From Costus lasius (taxonomy: Eukaryota > Streptophyta > Magnoliopsida > Zingiberales > Costaceae), in contig CM050449.1 in assembly GCA_027563935.2 (NCBI GenBank), positions 86,521,178 through 86,585,177 on the forward strand: 64,000 bases of DNA, given 5' to 3'. The notes below the pieces were generated by a model, which was given only the letters and a program-made list of their open reading frames with translations, made no database searches and had not been told where the DNA came from. Numbering within the stretch: position 1 is the first letter of the stretch; each line of letters begins with the position of its first letter. Position numbers and translations under genes: made by a program. Below, piece after piece: positions 10,587-23,300 of the stretch.

Positions 10587-10827
10587 GCAAATTCGACGAT
10601 ATATATAACAAGTTCGACAATAATTATTATCGAACTTGCTATATATATCGTTGAACTGGTTCTTTTATAGTAAGTTCGATGATATATATAGCAAGTTCCA
10701 CAATAATTATTGTGGAACTTGCTATATATATCGTCGAACTAGTTCAAATATAACCAAGTTCGACGATATATATAACAAGTTTGACAATAATTATTTGTCG
10801 AACTTGCTATATATATCGTCGAACTTG
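10587..10827. repeat. Three consecutive 70-bp palindromes
   Basis: Three near-perfect palindromes lie head to tail at about 10587-10657, 10672-10740 and 10756-10827, spaced about 84 bp. Each arm reads AAGTTCGACGATATATATA followed by (A/G)CAAGTTCGACAATAATTA, then its complement back to TCGTCGAACTT. The second unit has changes in both arms (GTTCCACAA with TTGTGGAAC), so pairing is kept while sequence changes. They lie at the presumed 3' side of the hAT element. Confidence 0.85.
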
Positions 10828-11404
10828 ATTAATGATAAATAATTAATCTAAATGTAGGGTTGAACAACTATATTAGAAGCCAAGCATGCTTTTGATGAAC
10901 TTAGAGTTGCATAACAAACAAGTGCCAGAAACTTCAGTAGAAAATAATGTTCCAACAAAGAGGAAGTAATAGGAAATTAATTCAACCATGATTTGAATTA
11001 TTGGAACAATATAAAAAGAAATTAATTCAACCATGTTACATGTACCTTGTCTGCAGATTCAATTTATGTTGGAAGATTTGCAACTTGAAAAAAATTTGCA
11101 ACTACATGAAAAAAATCTGCAACTTGAAACTAAAATACCAAATACATTAACAACTGAAAATGTGCAACAAGTTGTCAAGTTCCATACATTAATAATAACA
11201 ATACAAGTAATAACTGAAATATCAAGTTAACTATTGAAGTTTTCAACACATGAAACAAGTTTCAATAGTACAAAACCATTCTTCTACTCTTCTTCCTCAA
11301 TATTAAATGTGCAACTTGATTCTGTGGCTGAAGATAATCCTACATAAATAAACCATATGAAAAAAAAAATTAATAATTGATAAATAAATTATATAACAAG
11401 AAGT

Positions 11405-13434
11405 ATATTAATCAACCTTGTGTTTCATTCTTTAACCAATTTTTTGTACACATCAATGCTTCCAAGGTATCTGGATGAAGTCTGCTTCGATGGTTGCTCA
11501 CCACTCTTCCACTAGTGCTGAATGCTGACTCAGATGCTACAGTAGAAATAGGAATAGAAAGGAAGTCTCTAGCAATCAATTGCAAGGTGGGATATTTTAT
11601 TCCATTTATCTTCCATTAATTAAGAATGTCAAAATCATGAGTCCATGGCAACACTACCTCATCTAAATAGTGATCTAATTCAGATTTCACAAGTACACTC
11701 GTGGAAGAAGAAGAACGAAATGCAACTAACTTTGAAAAATCATCAGAACTATTGCCAACTTGAACCAATGGTATTGGTGAATTGTTAGAAGAATGAGAAT
11801 TTAATGCATCAGATTTAGATTGATATTCATTAAGCAAATCATAACATGTTTGCTTTAGTTGCTCAATCTCATGAATTGCATGCTCACCATAAGTTTGTGG
11901 AAAATAAAATTCAACCACCTTCATTTTGTACCTTGGATCCAAAACAACAGCCATAGATAACAACTATATTGATAACTTTCCAATATTTGTCGAATTTCTC
12001 AAACATTTTCTTCGCCATCTCACTAATTAAGACATCGTCAGAAGACATCCACTGCACTATTGCATGTCGGAAGTTGACACACTTGGACAAAATATAGATT
12101 TGCAGTAGAATATGTTGTTCCAGAAAAAAATTTAGTCGCTTTATAAAATATTCAAAATTTTTCAGCAATACTTATAGCCGTCTCCCAATCTTTTTCACTA
12201 GGTAAAGAAGTATAATACTTATCTCTAAGTTTCAACCAAGGAAAAAGATCTTTATACCCTATCGCAGTCTCAAGCATCAAGTAAGTGGAATTCCATCTAG
12301 TTCTACAATCAAGACTTATCTTTTTCAAACAAGTAACTTTTGCTTGACAAGCCACATCTTCAAATTTTTCTACTCTAGATGGACTTGCTGACCAAAATGC
12401 AACAATATCACGAATTTTTTCAATTGCACTTTCAATTACAGGTAGTCCTTCTTTCACCACAAGATTTAAAACGTGAGCACAACAATGCATATGAAGAATT
12501 TTACCATCAAGTAAAAGTTCTGAATATAACTTGTCCTTCACAAATCATACCATCATTTGCACTGCAATTATCAACAGTGATGGTTGAAATCTTCATTTCT
12601 ATGTTCCATTGAGTTAATCCATCTATCAGTTCTTGTGCAATAATAGACATGGCAGGCACATAAACAAACCTACAAGTTTAGACATTATAAATTACAATCA
12701 TCATTATAAATTAATTAAATGTATGTTATATAATTAAAAAAAGTTATTTACCTCAAGATACGACTTTGCAAAATCCAAGAGTCATCAAGAAAATGGGCAG
12801 TGATGGACATGTAACCTTTTCTCTGATTTGAAGTCCACATATCTGTTGTGATAGCTATGTGACTTTTCAATTTCTCAAATACATTTTGTAGCTTTCTTTT
12901 CTCTAAACTATAAATCTTCATAATGTCCTCTTTGATAGTGTTTCGAGATACCAATTTGAAAAGTGGTTGAAGGCTAGTAATAAAGTTTCTAAAGCCAATA
13001 TGATCAACTATACAAAGAGGGTATTCATGTAAAACAATAGCAGAAGCTAATACTTGTCTTGACACATCTTGATCAAATGTAAAATTTCCAAATCGAAACT
13101 TTCCATCACTTTTTCTTTCACAACTAAGTTTCTTTTGCTTATCCAAACATACGTCAATCTTAGCATTTTTTTTGCTTGAACATGTACTCATGTGGTTTTT
13201 CAGGGCCGTTGTTCCATTTTTACTACTTGCCTTGAGAGAAGATTTACTGTAATTACAAATTGCCATGTCTAAACCATCAATAATTTTTTTTTCAAAATGA
13301 TCCCAAACATCTGATGTTAATTTTCGGCACTTTCGACTTGATTCACTTAAGGGGGGTTTATTTGAAGATGAAGCAATCTCAGTGGATGGAGCAACCGATT
13401 CTGAAGTTGGTGTAGCCTGACTACTCATAGCCAA
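11405..13434 (-). pseudogene. hAT transposase (BED zinc finger, RNase H-like core, dimerization domain), frameshifted
   Basis: On the minus strand from ATG 13434: a Ser/Thr-rich start, a BED-type zinc finger near 13330-13160 (SDVWDHFEKK; ALKNHMSTC), the catalytic-core start ITTDMWTSNQRKGY near 12830, a likely small intron at about 12750-12670, the DNC segment (TITVDNC near 12570), CCAHVLNLVVKEG near 12460, RTRWNSTYLML near 12290, VLDPRYKMKVVEFYF near 11940-11900, and the C-terminal dimerization region (ASESAFSTSGR near 11520, then HPDTLEALMC). This is the RICESLEEPER/Ac-type layout. Frame shifts lie near 12540, 12160 and 11960, so no full-length enzyme can be made. Confidence 0.85.
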
Positions 13435-14342
13435 AGGATTAGGTGTTAGTCCTTTAATTGTCTCTATAATTAATGGGGATGGAATTATTATATTGTTATT
13501 CTCAGCCAGATTCTAGATGCTATCAGCTGAGGACATTTTCTAACAATCTAATACCTATAAAAGCATTAAATAGCCATGGAGCATTAGAGCATATTACATG
13601 TATAACAATATTAACAACCCACAAGCCACATGAGCATATATATAACAATCTAATTCCTAAATCCTAACTCTTATGTCACACGCACATAAGCATTAAGGAT
13701 AAAACCACAAATCACAACTATAGTATTAAGGATAAAATCACATCTGAACTTGGAAGGCTATCAAATCAAGTGCAACTGTGCGAGGCACGACATGGCCAAA
13801 AACCGCGCCTAAGCAGCCCTTCCATACATGCAAGGGTTCAGCTACACATACTGACTCTGGGCTGCATTCCAACAATCGAATATATGCAGAAATTCCAACA
13901 ACAGGAAAACCAAAGAACTAGAAGGCTATAGCTGAGAGATCCATAGAAATCCACAAAAAAAATTAGGGTTTTGCTTTTATACCAACGCCGTGGAGATGCA
14001 GTCGGGATGACGGCTTGGCGAAGGAGAACGAGGGCGGCAGGCCGCAGGCGGCTTGGCGAAGGCGAGAGAGGGCGGCGGGCAGCTAGGCGAGGGGAAAGCG
14101 TCGATCACGGGACGCGGCGATGGGGAAGGCGAGTGGGGCTGCCAGGCTGGTCGCTGGCAGTCGCAGGTCGGCTTGGTGAGGGGAAAGCGTCGATCGCGGG
14201 ATGGGGCGATGGCGAGGGGAAAGAGAGTAAGAGAGGGTCGAGAGTCGAGACTTGAGAACGGGAGAAACCAGAAACGAGAGTCGCTGCTGGTCGCACGGAT
14301 TCAAAACATTAGGGTATTAGGGTTAAGAAAATAAAAACTAAA

Positions 14343-14349
<7 letters not shown>
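13435..14349 (-). other. 5' region of the hAT element, GC-rich part included
   Basis: Upstream of the transposase start the sequence is AT-rich to about 13970 and then GC-rich to about 14300. A phrase GAGGGGAAAGCGTCGATC is duplicated at 14089 and 14178 (about 89 bp apart). Short frames in this part are overlapping in several phases and look like composition effects, not genes. Confidence 0.4.

Positions 14350-14422
<73 letters not shown>
14350..14422. repeat. (TA)n microsatellite, about 36 units
   Basis: An uninterrupted TA dinucleotide tract of about 72 bp lies between the hAT 5' region and the right subterminal repeats. Confidence 0.95.
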
Positions 14423-14423
<1 letters not shown>

Positions 14424-14589
14424 CCGGGTTCGGGTAGCGGATATCCGGACTATACTACCCGAACCCGACTCTGGTAGCATTTTCATTACCCATACCCGAA
14501 CCAAACCCAATTAATAACTACCCGATTACCTATAATCGGGTTCGGATAGCACGGGTACCCGCTAAAATAGTACCTGACTGCCATCCCTA

Positions 14590-15730
14590 TCCTCGTCGAG
14601 AGGAGGTTGCCAATCAAGCGATATCGAACGCTTGGGCAAGGTCTGGCGACGGCGACACAGATCTGGAAGCAGAGCTTCAGTTTTCTGGTTCGGCGACGAG
14701 GTTTCGACTGTGGAATCGTCGACGTGAAGCTTCCAGGTTGTTCTCCGGTGCCCTGAGGTAAGGAGGGAAGCATCCCCTCCGGCGGAGAGAGATCGGATTT
14801 TCTGATCCCCGGTTCCACGCGAGCAGCGCTTCCACTGGGTTGGATTTCTCGTCGGCGGCGGCTTCTCCGGCGACGATTCATCGGCGGCGTGCTCTCCACT
14901 CGACGGCGATGAGTTCCCGACCCGCCGGCGTAACTCTGGTGGCCGGACGGTGATGGATGACAAAGGGGAAGCATCCCCTGTTTCCTGCGAGAGCCGCCCC
15001 TATTTCGTATGTGAGCCACGGTGAAAGGGAGAAGGGAAGGAAGGGGTTTGTCGCGCGCGTTCGTCCGCGCGTTGTGCTTTGACTCCGACCGGACTTTTCA
15101 ACGTAGCTTCTCGGAGGATCTTGGTGGACTCGGCTTTGTGGAGTGGTGGCACACTACAAGGGTAAACCCTCCCCGAATCTATCGTGTGTAGTGGTAGTAG
15201 GACGAGTTTCCTATGTGTAGTGGATAGGAACCTTTACCACCGTCCGGACCTCGTGTGGTTTTTCGTCTGGACGGTTCTTTGCGTTATCTGTGTCCGCATA
15301 TGTGTAGTGCGGAATTGTGCTTGCTTGTAGGTGATCGCATCGCTTGCTGCAAAGTCCTGGACGTGTGTGTCAGCACCCTTGAAGGTGTTCGCCACCGTCC
15401 CCTTGTCATTGATTGAGGGCGCGCCGGTGCCTATCTCGGCTGTGTAGAGAAAAAAGCGCGGGCTGTGGATATCTCTGTGAGTGTAAAGTGGTCGGAGAGT
15501 CTCCGTCACTTTGTCACACGATCTGTGAGATTTGTATTCGTGTCCGAGGGGCAGTATTCACACCGAACCCTTCGCGCACGTGGGTGTGAGGACTTGTAGA
15601 GTGCTAGGCCAGCTTTCTCAATGCGATCCTAATCGGTCATGGGCCACTCTAGCGTAGGGCTGAGATCTCTGCGAGGGGATCTGCTGGTTGTAAAAAAGTT
15701 TATTATAAAAAGTTAAATTTGCCCATAACA
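14590..15730 (+). repeat. GC-rich LTR-like block ending at a putative primer-binding site
   Basis: A GC-rich stretch with no coding domain ends in GCCCATAACA (15721-15730), followed at once by TTTGGTATCA (15731-15740), which matches the start of an initiator-Met primer-binding site (TGGTATCA). That is the normal LTR end plus primer site of Ty1/copia and many Ty3/gypsy elements. No matching 5' edge or duplication was found; the hAT right end abuts it. Several overlapping short frames between 14486 and 15509 show no recognisable protein. Confidence 0.35.
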
Positions 15731-15740
15731 TTTGGTATCA

Positions 15741-17094
15741 TGGTTCAACTGTGTCCTTAATAAACTTCATTTTACTCCAATGTCTAAAGATAAATTTATC
15801 TTTTTGTATGCAAATTTTTTAAGCCAAGAAAATCTTTAGAATCTTTTATTTTAAGAAATTATTACCCTAAATTTCACAAACACAACCAATAATATAAATT
15901 CCAAACAAGATAAAGAGAAAGGACTAAATAAAGTATAAAAATAATAGAGAGAAGCCTATAATTGACAAGTTTAAGATGAAAAAAAAACTCTATAAAAATG
16001 TATATTATCCCTACTTATCTCTTGGGTGACCGGTTCACCGTGGTCGGAGGGACTTGTACGCGCCTGAATCACAATGGGCAAGTTCCCTACGTACTACAAA
16101 TATAATAATTTTTGCTCAACAACACATGTTTTTTTTTAAAAAAGATAAGTTAATAGGAGTAAGTCAACTTACATACAAACATAAAATTGGCATGTATGAG
16201 TTAAACGTTCTATTACTAGAGCTTGATTTGCTTGAAGTTATTAATTTGAGTTTCCATTAACATCGTGTTTCCAACTCCATTAATTGGAAACGTAAGCTTC
16301 TCATATGTTAACTTGGATGTGAATCTACTTAGTACAATATATTTAAAATAAAAATTAGCTTAATGTGCAAAAAGTCCTAATTATGTGATCATTGAAATTT
16401 TTTTATTTGTATTATTTTCATATCTCACTTGTTTAGTTAATTTCTATCTTATTTAAATTATCTTAAAGTTAATACAGTTTTACTATATCAAAGTCACCAT
16501 CCTCTTTATAAGAATGTGCGTATCCTTGTAAGATGTTTTTCAACTTTGATTAGGTATTTTAATTTTTGAAGTTCTCTTTATTTTCTTTATAGTTTTCTCA
16601 AACATCTTAATAAAGTAATTTAAATTATTATTACATAAATTTTATATTTTATCAGTAAAAAATTTGCACTCGTGTTCAATTTTGAAGTTGTATTTGTAAG
16701 GTGACTTAATTTTTAATTTGTTCATTGTTACACCTTATAAAATATTTTACCCACACTAGTTGTTTTCAAGTATAGTAAAGTTTTTCATATTTCATCCTTT
16801 TCATTAGTTTTTTACTTTTTTATAATAAAAATGGTAGAAAAATTTATTTATTTTTATTTTTTTATTTTTATAATTAAAAATATTTTTCAGTAATTACCCC
16901 AAATAATTTAGGATCCCGTAATTTGCCTTCTGTTTCCGCCGCTGTTATTTCGCCCCCAAGCGCACCAGGAAGGTACTAGAAGCCGCAAGGAACTTTTAGC
17001 AACTATAAGCTAAGAGCCTCCAAATAATTCCAATTTTTTTTCCACTTCTGGGCCGGCCGCTCTACCTCTTCCATTCTCATCCTGCGGTGGCGAC
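15741..17094 (+). promoter_or_regulatory. Upstream region and 5' untranslated region of the Hip gene
   Basis: About 1.2 kb of very AT-rich sequence changes to mixed composition at about 16915, 180 bp before the start codon, where the core promoter and leader must lie. AT-rich blocks such as TTTATAATTAAAAATA (about 16864) could supply a TATA element, but I cannot fix a start site. Nothing else is recognisable in 15741-16900. Confidence 0.4.
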
Positions 17095-17357
17095 ATGGAT
17101 GCGGCGAAGTTGAAGGAGCTGCGGCTGTTTGTGGAGCAGTGCAAGGCGAACCCCGCCGTCCTCTCCGACCCTGCCATCGCCTTCTTCCGCGACTACCTCG
17201 AGAGGTAAAAAAAAAAGTAAATCTCCTCGTGATAGATTCTTGCATCAGTTCCTATGCTTGTCTAAATCTGCAAATCTCGCCTTCTGCATTTAGTTTGGGG
17301 GCGAAGCTTCCGGCGGCGGCTTACAGCACTGGGGCATCTCCACGGAGTTACGATACG
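17095..17357 (+). CDS. HIP: Hip exons 1-2: N-terminal dimerization domain
   Basis: Exon 1 starts at the ATG at 17095 ([20 protein letters not shown]) and is GC-rich; it ends within a Ser codon at 17204. Exon 2 (17294-17357) begins after TTTAG and supplies [13 protein letters not shown]. The 89-bp intron between them is unremarkable. The start is chosen because MD(A/S)AKL is the family's conserved N-terminus and no in-frame upstream ATG is near. Confidence 0.93.
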
Positions 17358-20300
17358 GTAATCTGTTAATCGCTATACCTAGTCTTTTCTCCTACTAGGC
17401 TATGCCTTTGTTTTGGTGTGGGCTCTGGAATTAGTTCATTTATTTATTTATTGCACTCTTTGAGCCAAGATAATCGTCTGATATGCAAGCGCACTAGGGG
17501 GTGGGGTGAGGGAAATAGAGGAAGTTGAATATTCCTCATTTTAAACCTCTTGATTCAAACAGTCCAAAGTACGGGGCATTGGTTTTGTTGCAGCTTTGTG
17601 CGATTCTTTTGCTGGGTTCATGTTAGCAAGTATTATGATCTTTATTACTATTATTTCTTTCATTTTCTTAACGTGTTTCACATGTGTTAAGAAGATCTGT
17701 TAGATATATAACATCTTTCTGTAGATTTGGGAGACAAGCCCTCTCTTGAGTTTATTGGTAAGACCAGATATGTAGATTCTAGTTTATTCGCTGCTTTTGG
17801 GGCATTTATTTGTCTTTAAATCCTAAAATGGGCAGATCATCAACTTGGCTGGTATATTTGCTTGATTTAAGTTACCAGCTGAAATTTTCAAATTAAAGCG
17901 AAACTAATATTCTGATTGATTTGAATAATAGTGCTTGTGAATTATGAAAATGGAATTTTATAAACTATATATAAAATCTATCTTTTAAGTATCATGAAAG
18001 CAACATAGTGCAACTAATAGTTTGACTATAACAAGTTCTAAGAAGTTTATATCAATAATCACATAGTGATTTTGAAATTAAGAGTAGCGAACTTGTTTTT
18101 GATTTATTAGCAATTATTGCAAAAAGCGAAAGTGGAAGTTTATAATAACTATATATTATATACATATATAAATCTGTCTTTTAAGGTATGATGAATGCTA
18201 AATAGTGCAGTGCGGATAATAGTGAACATAAAAAGGTCATAATTAGATATAAAATATTAGTTTGTTGATTTTAAATTTAATATTAACTAACGTTTTGTTG
18301 ATTTGAATGATTGTTCTTGCAAAAATGAAAGTAAAAGTTTATAATGACTATACATATAAATTCTTTCAGTATAATGAAAGATACGTAGTGTTGATAATAG
18401 TGTGACTATGACAAGACATTTTATTTGGTTTAGTATTGGTCTGGTGATTTTGAAATTGCTGAGTGTTAGATGAAGAGTTCTTTAACTTGTTATGATATCA
18501 GTTATCTTTTCCATAATTGACATATTGACCTCAGATGCACATAGGAACTATTCTGACATTAACCTTGATCAAACAAAACCCTTGGATACTACACATCTGT
18601 CTCATAATTTGACTGCCTAACTACTCAATCAATCATGTTTCATGGTTTGTTGTAGTGATATCAAATAGTTGGGAAATGTGACGTTGGTCATATCAATTGT
18701 ATTCCATAATCAAAACCAAAATAAAAAGAGAAAATACTTTAAAATGGAAAAAAAATATAAACAAAAGAGCAAAATTAAGAAGAGTTTGGGAATACATTTA
18801 ATAATAAAAATAAAACAGATATTTTCTGCATATCATGATAAAAGTTTATTTAAATCCAAATGTGATTTGTAAAAATTGAGAACGCATTACAAATTTGTAT
18901 CAAGAAACCTACAAGATGCATATCTTGCTTCATATTAATAAAAATACATCAATGTAATTGATCTTTATCATCATAATCATCTTGTTTATATAATTTGAAG
19001 GATAGAAGTGATACAACTCAATAGTCCTAAAGAAAGAAGATCATCCTGCTGTGAAAATGTTGTTATTCCATTGTAATCTGCCCATAGTTACTACTATATG
19101 ATTCTCAATATCCTTCTATTGGCGTTTATTTTCCTTAACCAAGCAGATAAAGTATAGACTCTCAGCTCAATTGAGGAGCTCAAATAAACATGCATGATAA
19201 AGCGTAGAGCCTCTACTCAATCCATGAGTTCCACAAGAATTTGATGAAGCTTGCTCATTTAAACTTTCACTGTAACTCATGTTGTCAAGCAAATAATTTC
19301 TGTTGTTATCTCTCTTGTCTTCTAGTAATTATAGTGAATCACATTTTTCTAGTTGTCTCTCCTCTTTGTTGGTTTATAGTACAAACATTATCAAAAAAAT
19401 TAAGATGGACTAGATGGCATTCTACCATATTCAACTTCTATACTTGCACTACTATCTCCACTTGTTGAATGAGAACTATCTATTGCATCTTGAGTACTTT
19501 CTGAAGAAGCTCCAACAATTTTCTTAGCCAATGACAAATAAATGGTTATATTAATAGTATGAGAGGAATACATCGTTGTGTTAAAGACATAGGTTTCAAA
19601 GGTGGTCATTCTGCAAGATAGAAAAAAAAAATTCACAAAAAGCCTCCCCTTTATCCTAGATGCATAATACCTTGCATACAAGGTACCCATCACAAACACA
19701 TACACATCACATATGCATGTACAACATGCAAGCATTCACACATACACAACAAATCCCCTTAAAATTGAAGACCCTTCAATGAGTAGGCTGTATTGTCATC
19801 CACCTCTCATTTGAATTGTATTTCCTTACCTTTTTTGTTCTTTTTCTTCTTGGATCCACAAGGCACTGTTGGGTTAGGAATCGGTTGAGTTTTTTGCACA
19901 TGGTTCCTTGGGTCCAAAGGGAGTGAAAACTCAATTTAGGAAAATCCCTTGCGATCAGGCTCGATAGTTTCCGATAGCACTTTAGGAGTATCCTAAGATG
20001 TCGAGGAACCCAAGAGAGCAGGAGCTAGTTCTAGTAACACTTGGGGCCTCGGGATATACAATAAGGACATATTATCCGGTGTACTAATGGGATAACTAGG
20101 TTGTTCCAAACGAGGATTTTGCTTGGGCAAGGTCGGCACAATAACCATACTAGCACCTTGGACTATATGCACCATAGAAGATGTAATATAACTAGGTGGG
20201 GGTGGCTAAAGGGGGCTGGGCTGAGTCCTTTTGAGGCAACCAATGTCTGACACATGCTCTTTGGGGTGTGGGCTTGACTACCCACTCTTTCTTAGGGACA

Positions 20301-23300
20301 TTGGAGGTTGGAGAGTTCTTTTTAAAGTGGCCAAAGGGATTATATTGTTTGTAGGTCAGCGGCTTCCATTTGTTTTCAAATCTCACTGGGACACTCGGTT
20401 CTCCATTCAATGACACCATAAGCGAGTCAAGAAGAGGAGCATCCATGTATAGTAGATTATCCAATGTATTAACTATTTGTCCTATTATGCCAAAAGACCA
20501 CCAATGTAGCGGCAAATTGTTAATGCAGACCCAAAGTGGTATACTGAAAAATCCGTCTTTGCCAAAGAGTTCGAGGGAGATCAAGCCTTTAGGATAAAGA
20601 TGTAGCCAAAAAAGAACCATGGCCCACCTTCGACCACCTATCGAATCTAAATACTAGGAACCTAGAAGGTAGGGAGAAAATATCCATAGTTCCTTTGATG
20701 TTTCAAAGTTGACAAACCTTCTATTTGAATGCTAGGAATCCTAGTTTGGTGCAAAGAAAGCAGCCTACAAGAGAGTGCTTCCTTTGGGGCTGAAGAAGAG
20801 CTCCTACCCCCTTGAATAGAAATGGCAGAGCACAAGAAGCTCCTGAGAGGAGAACAATGCGCTCCAAGATCTACCCGTAGGGGTAGGGATAATAGAAATA
20901 GGAACAAGTGCGTAAGAAGCTCGTATTTTTACATGGCTGGCCTTCCCTACTCATGGGAGGCTTATATGTTGTGATGCCTGGAGTCTGGTCGAAGCCATTA
21001 GAAGGAGACAAGTGTCGTGCACAAGCTTCACTGAGTGTTGAGACACCCCACCGGCGCCGACATGCATAGAATGCTCATGCCATAGAGTCGGTGTTGCTCG
21101 CATTATCCTTATTTATTAATGCCTCATCCAATCATGGAATATCTTTATCATTTAATAATTTGTTTTCAATCTCAAATCCAAGGCATTAATGTCTTTATTG
21201 TAGGAAAATATCTAAATCAATCAATTGATCATCATTGGAGGTTATTCTTTTATAGTGTTAGAATTAATAATAGCTAAAATTAGTAAAATTAGAAATAATA
21301 TTATATATAGTAAGTAATAAATAAAATATTATTATTTTTGTACCCAGTGCCTCTATATAAGAGGTTGTATCTATTGTGTATAGTGAAGGAGGAGAATTAA
21401 TACAAGGTAGTCATTTTTGGATTTGAGTATCTTGTCCTCTTTCTCACTCTTTCCTTTTACTCTAATGTGATAGTAGAGCAAGTTTTCTTCACCCTAGTTG
21501 CCTCTTCACCCAATCTTCTCACTACTATTCTAGCTTGCGCCCGTATATTCTATTCTAATCTCTCTACATATCTCGTTACCAAACCAAATCCATTACCACA
21601 TATTTCTACTCCATTGCGCCTTCATCAACAAGCTACCCTCTCCTCAGCCCTCATGAACTCATGTGTGGCCAAAATCGAAGTGGACACCATCAAAATCTCT
21701 AGTTGCCCCTTGTCACTTGGTGGTGGAACTCTCATACATCGGGCCTCTTTCTCTGTGACATCTACAAAGAACACAATTGACGTACTCTTTTGTGATTACT
21801 TCTTTTTATCGCTTGTCGCAGTGCCCTTATGGGAAGGAAGACATTTCTCCGACTTCGGCTTCTTCTCCTTCTCCTTTGTTGCCTTTTTGGTGGGCTTCTT
21901 CATCATTTGCTCCACTGATTTGTAGCAGAACCACACACCTCTCTCCATTTGACCTTCGCATGGTTGGAAAGAAGTGTCAGCCAAGAAGGGGAAGATCATG
22001 AAGAAACGCTGAATCAAACTGATTTGCTCAGTTCAATTCCAATAATCGTGTTGGTTCATTTTCAACGTCGGACTGGTTCTTTTGATTTAATTTCAGATTT
22101 TGGTTAAAGCCCAAATCCAATGTCGAGCGTGAGGTCCAACTAGGGTAAACTAACCTTTAATTTTGTTTATTATAATTTGATGGTTCATATTGTTTCTGCT
22201 AGATCATCCATCATAAGACAATTGAAGCGATGAGTTATGCCACCCTTTACTCCTACAGGTGACATCTTACGCCACCTTTTAACTCTATTCGTGACACTTG
22301 ACATCACCTAATCAAATCAATTCAAATTTTGATGCCGGATGTCTCTTTTTGTTAGAATTTATCTTTAAGCTTGCAATATGTGCTCCAGCTTGGGGGGGGG
22401 GGGTGGAATTAATTAGTAAAATTAAAAATAGTTTGTATAGTAAGTAATAATTAAATTATTATTATTTTTGTACTCAATACTTTTATATAAAGATGTTTTA
22501 TCTATTGTGTAGGATTGACAAGGAGAATTAATACAATATTGCCCTTTTAGGATTTCTTGCTCTTCTCCTCTTTCTGACTCTTTTCTTTTACTATAACATA
22601 TAGGATTTTTCTCTTAAATTTGTTTTATATAGTCTAAGTAATAGAATTTTTTTTATGAACTAAACCTTTTTTTTCTTGTGTATTGGTAAACTTCTATTTT
22701 TTTTTTCATTTTGAAACAATTTAGCTAAGCGCTCACATAGTAATAGGTGCAAAATTAGGACAATTTGTTTGACCATATCTACTCCACCAATCACCTAAAA
22801 TTTCAAATAAATGTAAGTTCATTAAATTTATTTAGGTATTATTTTGGAAGGAAACGATAATTTCACACCATACATCATTTATGTTATGACTTGCATCACT
22901 TTTGTCATATTGAATGCCTCTATTTGGTGTTGATAATGACCGATCTATATTTGTTTTCAACATAAGTACAAAAAAGTATTGTATAATTTATGTAATAAAA
23001 CTTTATCAAAATAGGTAAACTAAATACTTTCATGCCAATTTGTATTTGAATTTGAATATCAAGCACTATTATTTCAATGACAAATTGTCCTCCAACACAC
23101 CTCAAGATTATATGTATTATTCTTTTCATGCTTAAAGTTTGACCTAGAAGTTATCTACATCGAAATTAAATTTTATTAATAAATAATTGATAATAAATTA
23201 TGCATGTGATTTGAATTCTGAATTGTATAACCATAAATCTTGTGTATGTTTATAGAGTGTTTTATCCAATTTGCTATCAATTTTTTTCCATTATTTCTAT

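Larger units (their letters stand above)
10286..14589 (-). mobile_element. Degenerate hAT-superfamily DNA transposon
   Basis: A broken hAT transposase on the minus strand is bracketed by regions dense in ACCCGA/TCGGGT motifs (10290-10510 and 14420-14575), the subterminal repeats typical of hAT elements. The right terminus reads TGCCATCCCTA (14579-14589), the complement of TAGGGATGGCA. A matching left terminus was not found; the left block looks like a same-orientation copy of the right end, so the left boundary is uncertain and may belong to a second truncated copy. No 8-bp target duplication could be confirmed. Confidence 0.65.

Noticed and set aside
14486..15509. Arg/Pro/Ser-rich frames of 91-177 codons
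   Set aside because: Composition effects in a GC-rich LTR-like block; frames overlap each other in different phases.
16930..17010. Heat-shock elements in the Hip promoter (AGAAG, GGAAC, TTTT)
   Set aside because: GAA/TTC blocks are not in the required 5-bp inverted spacing; the resemblance is weak.
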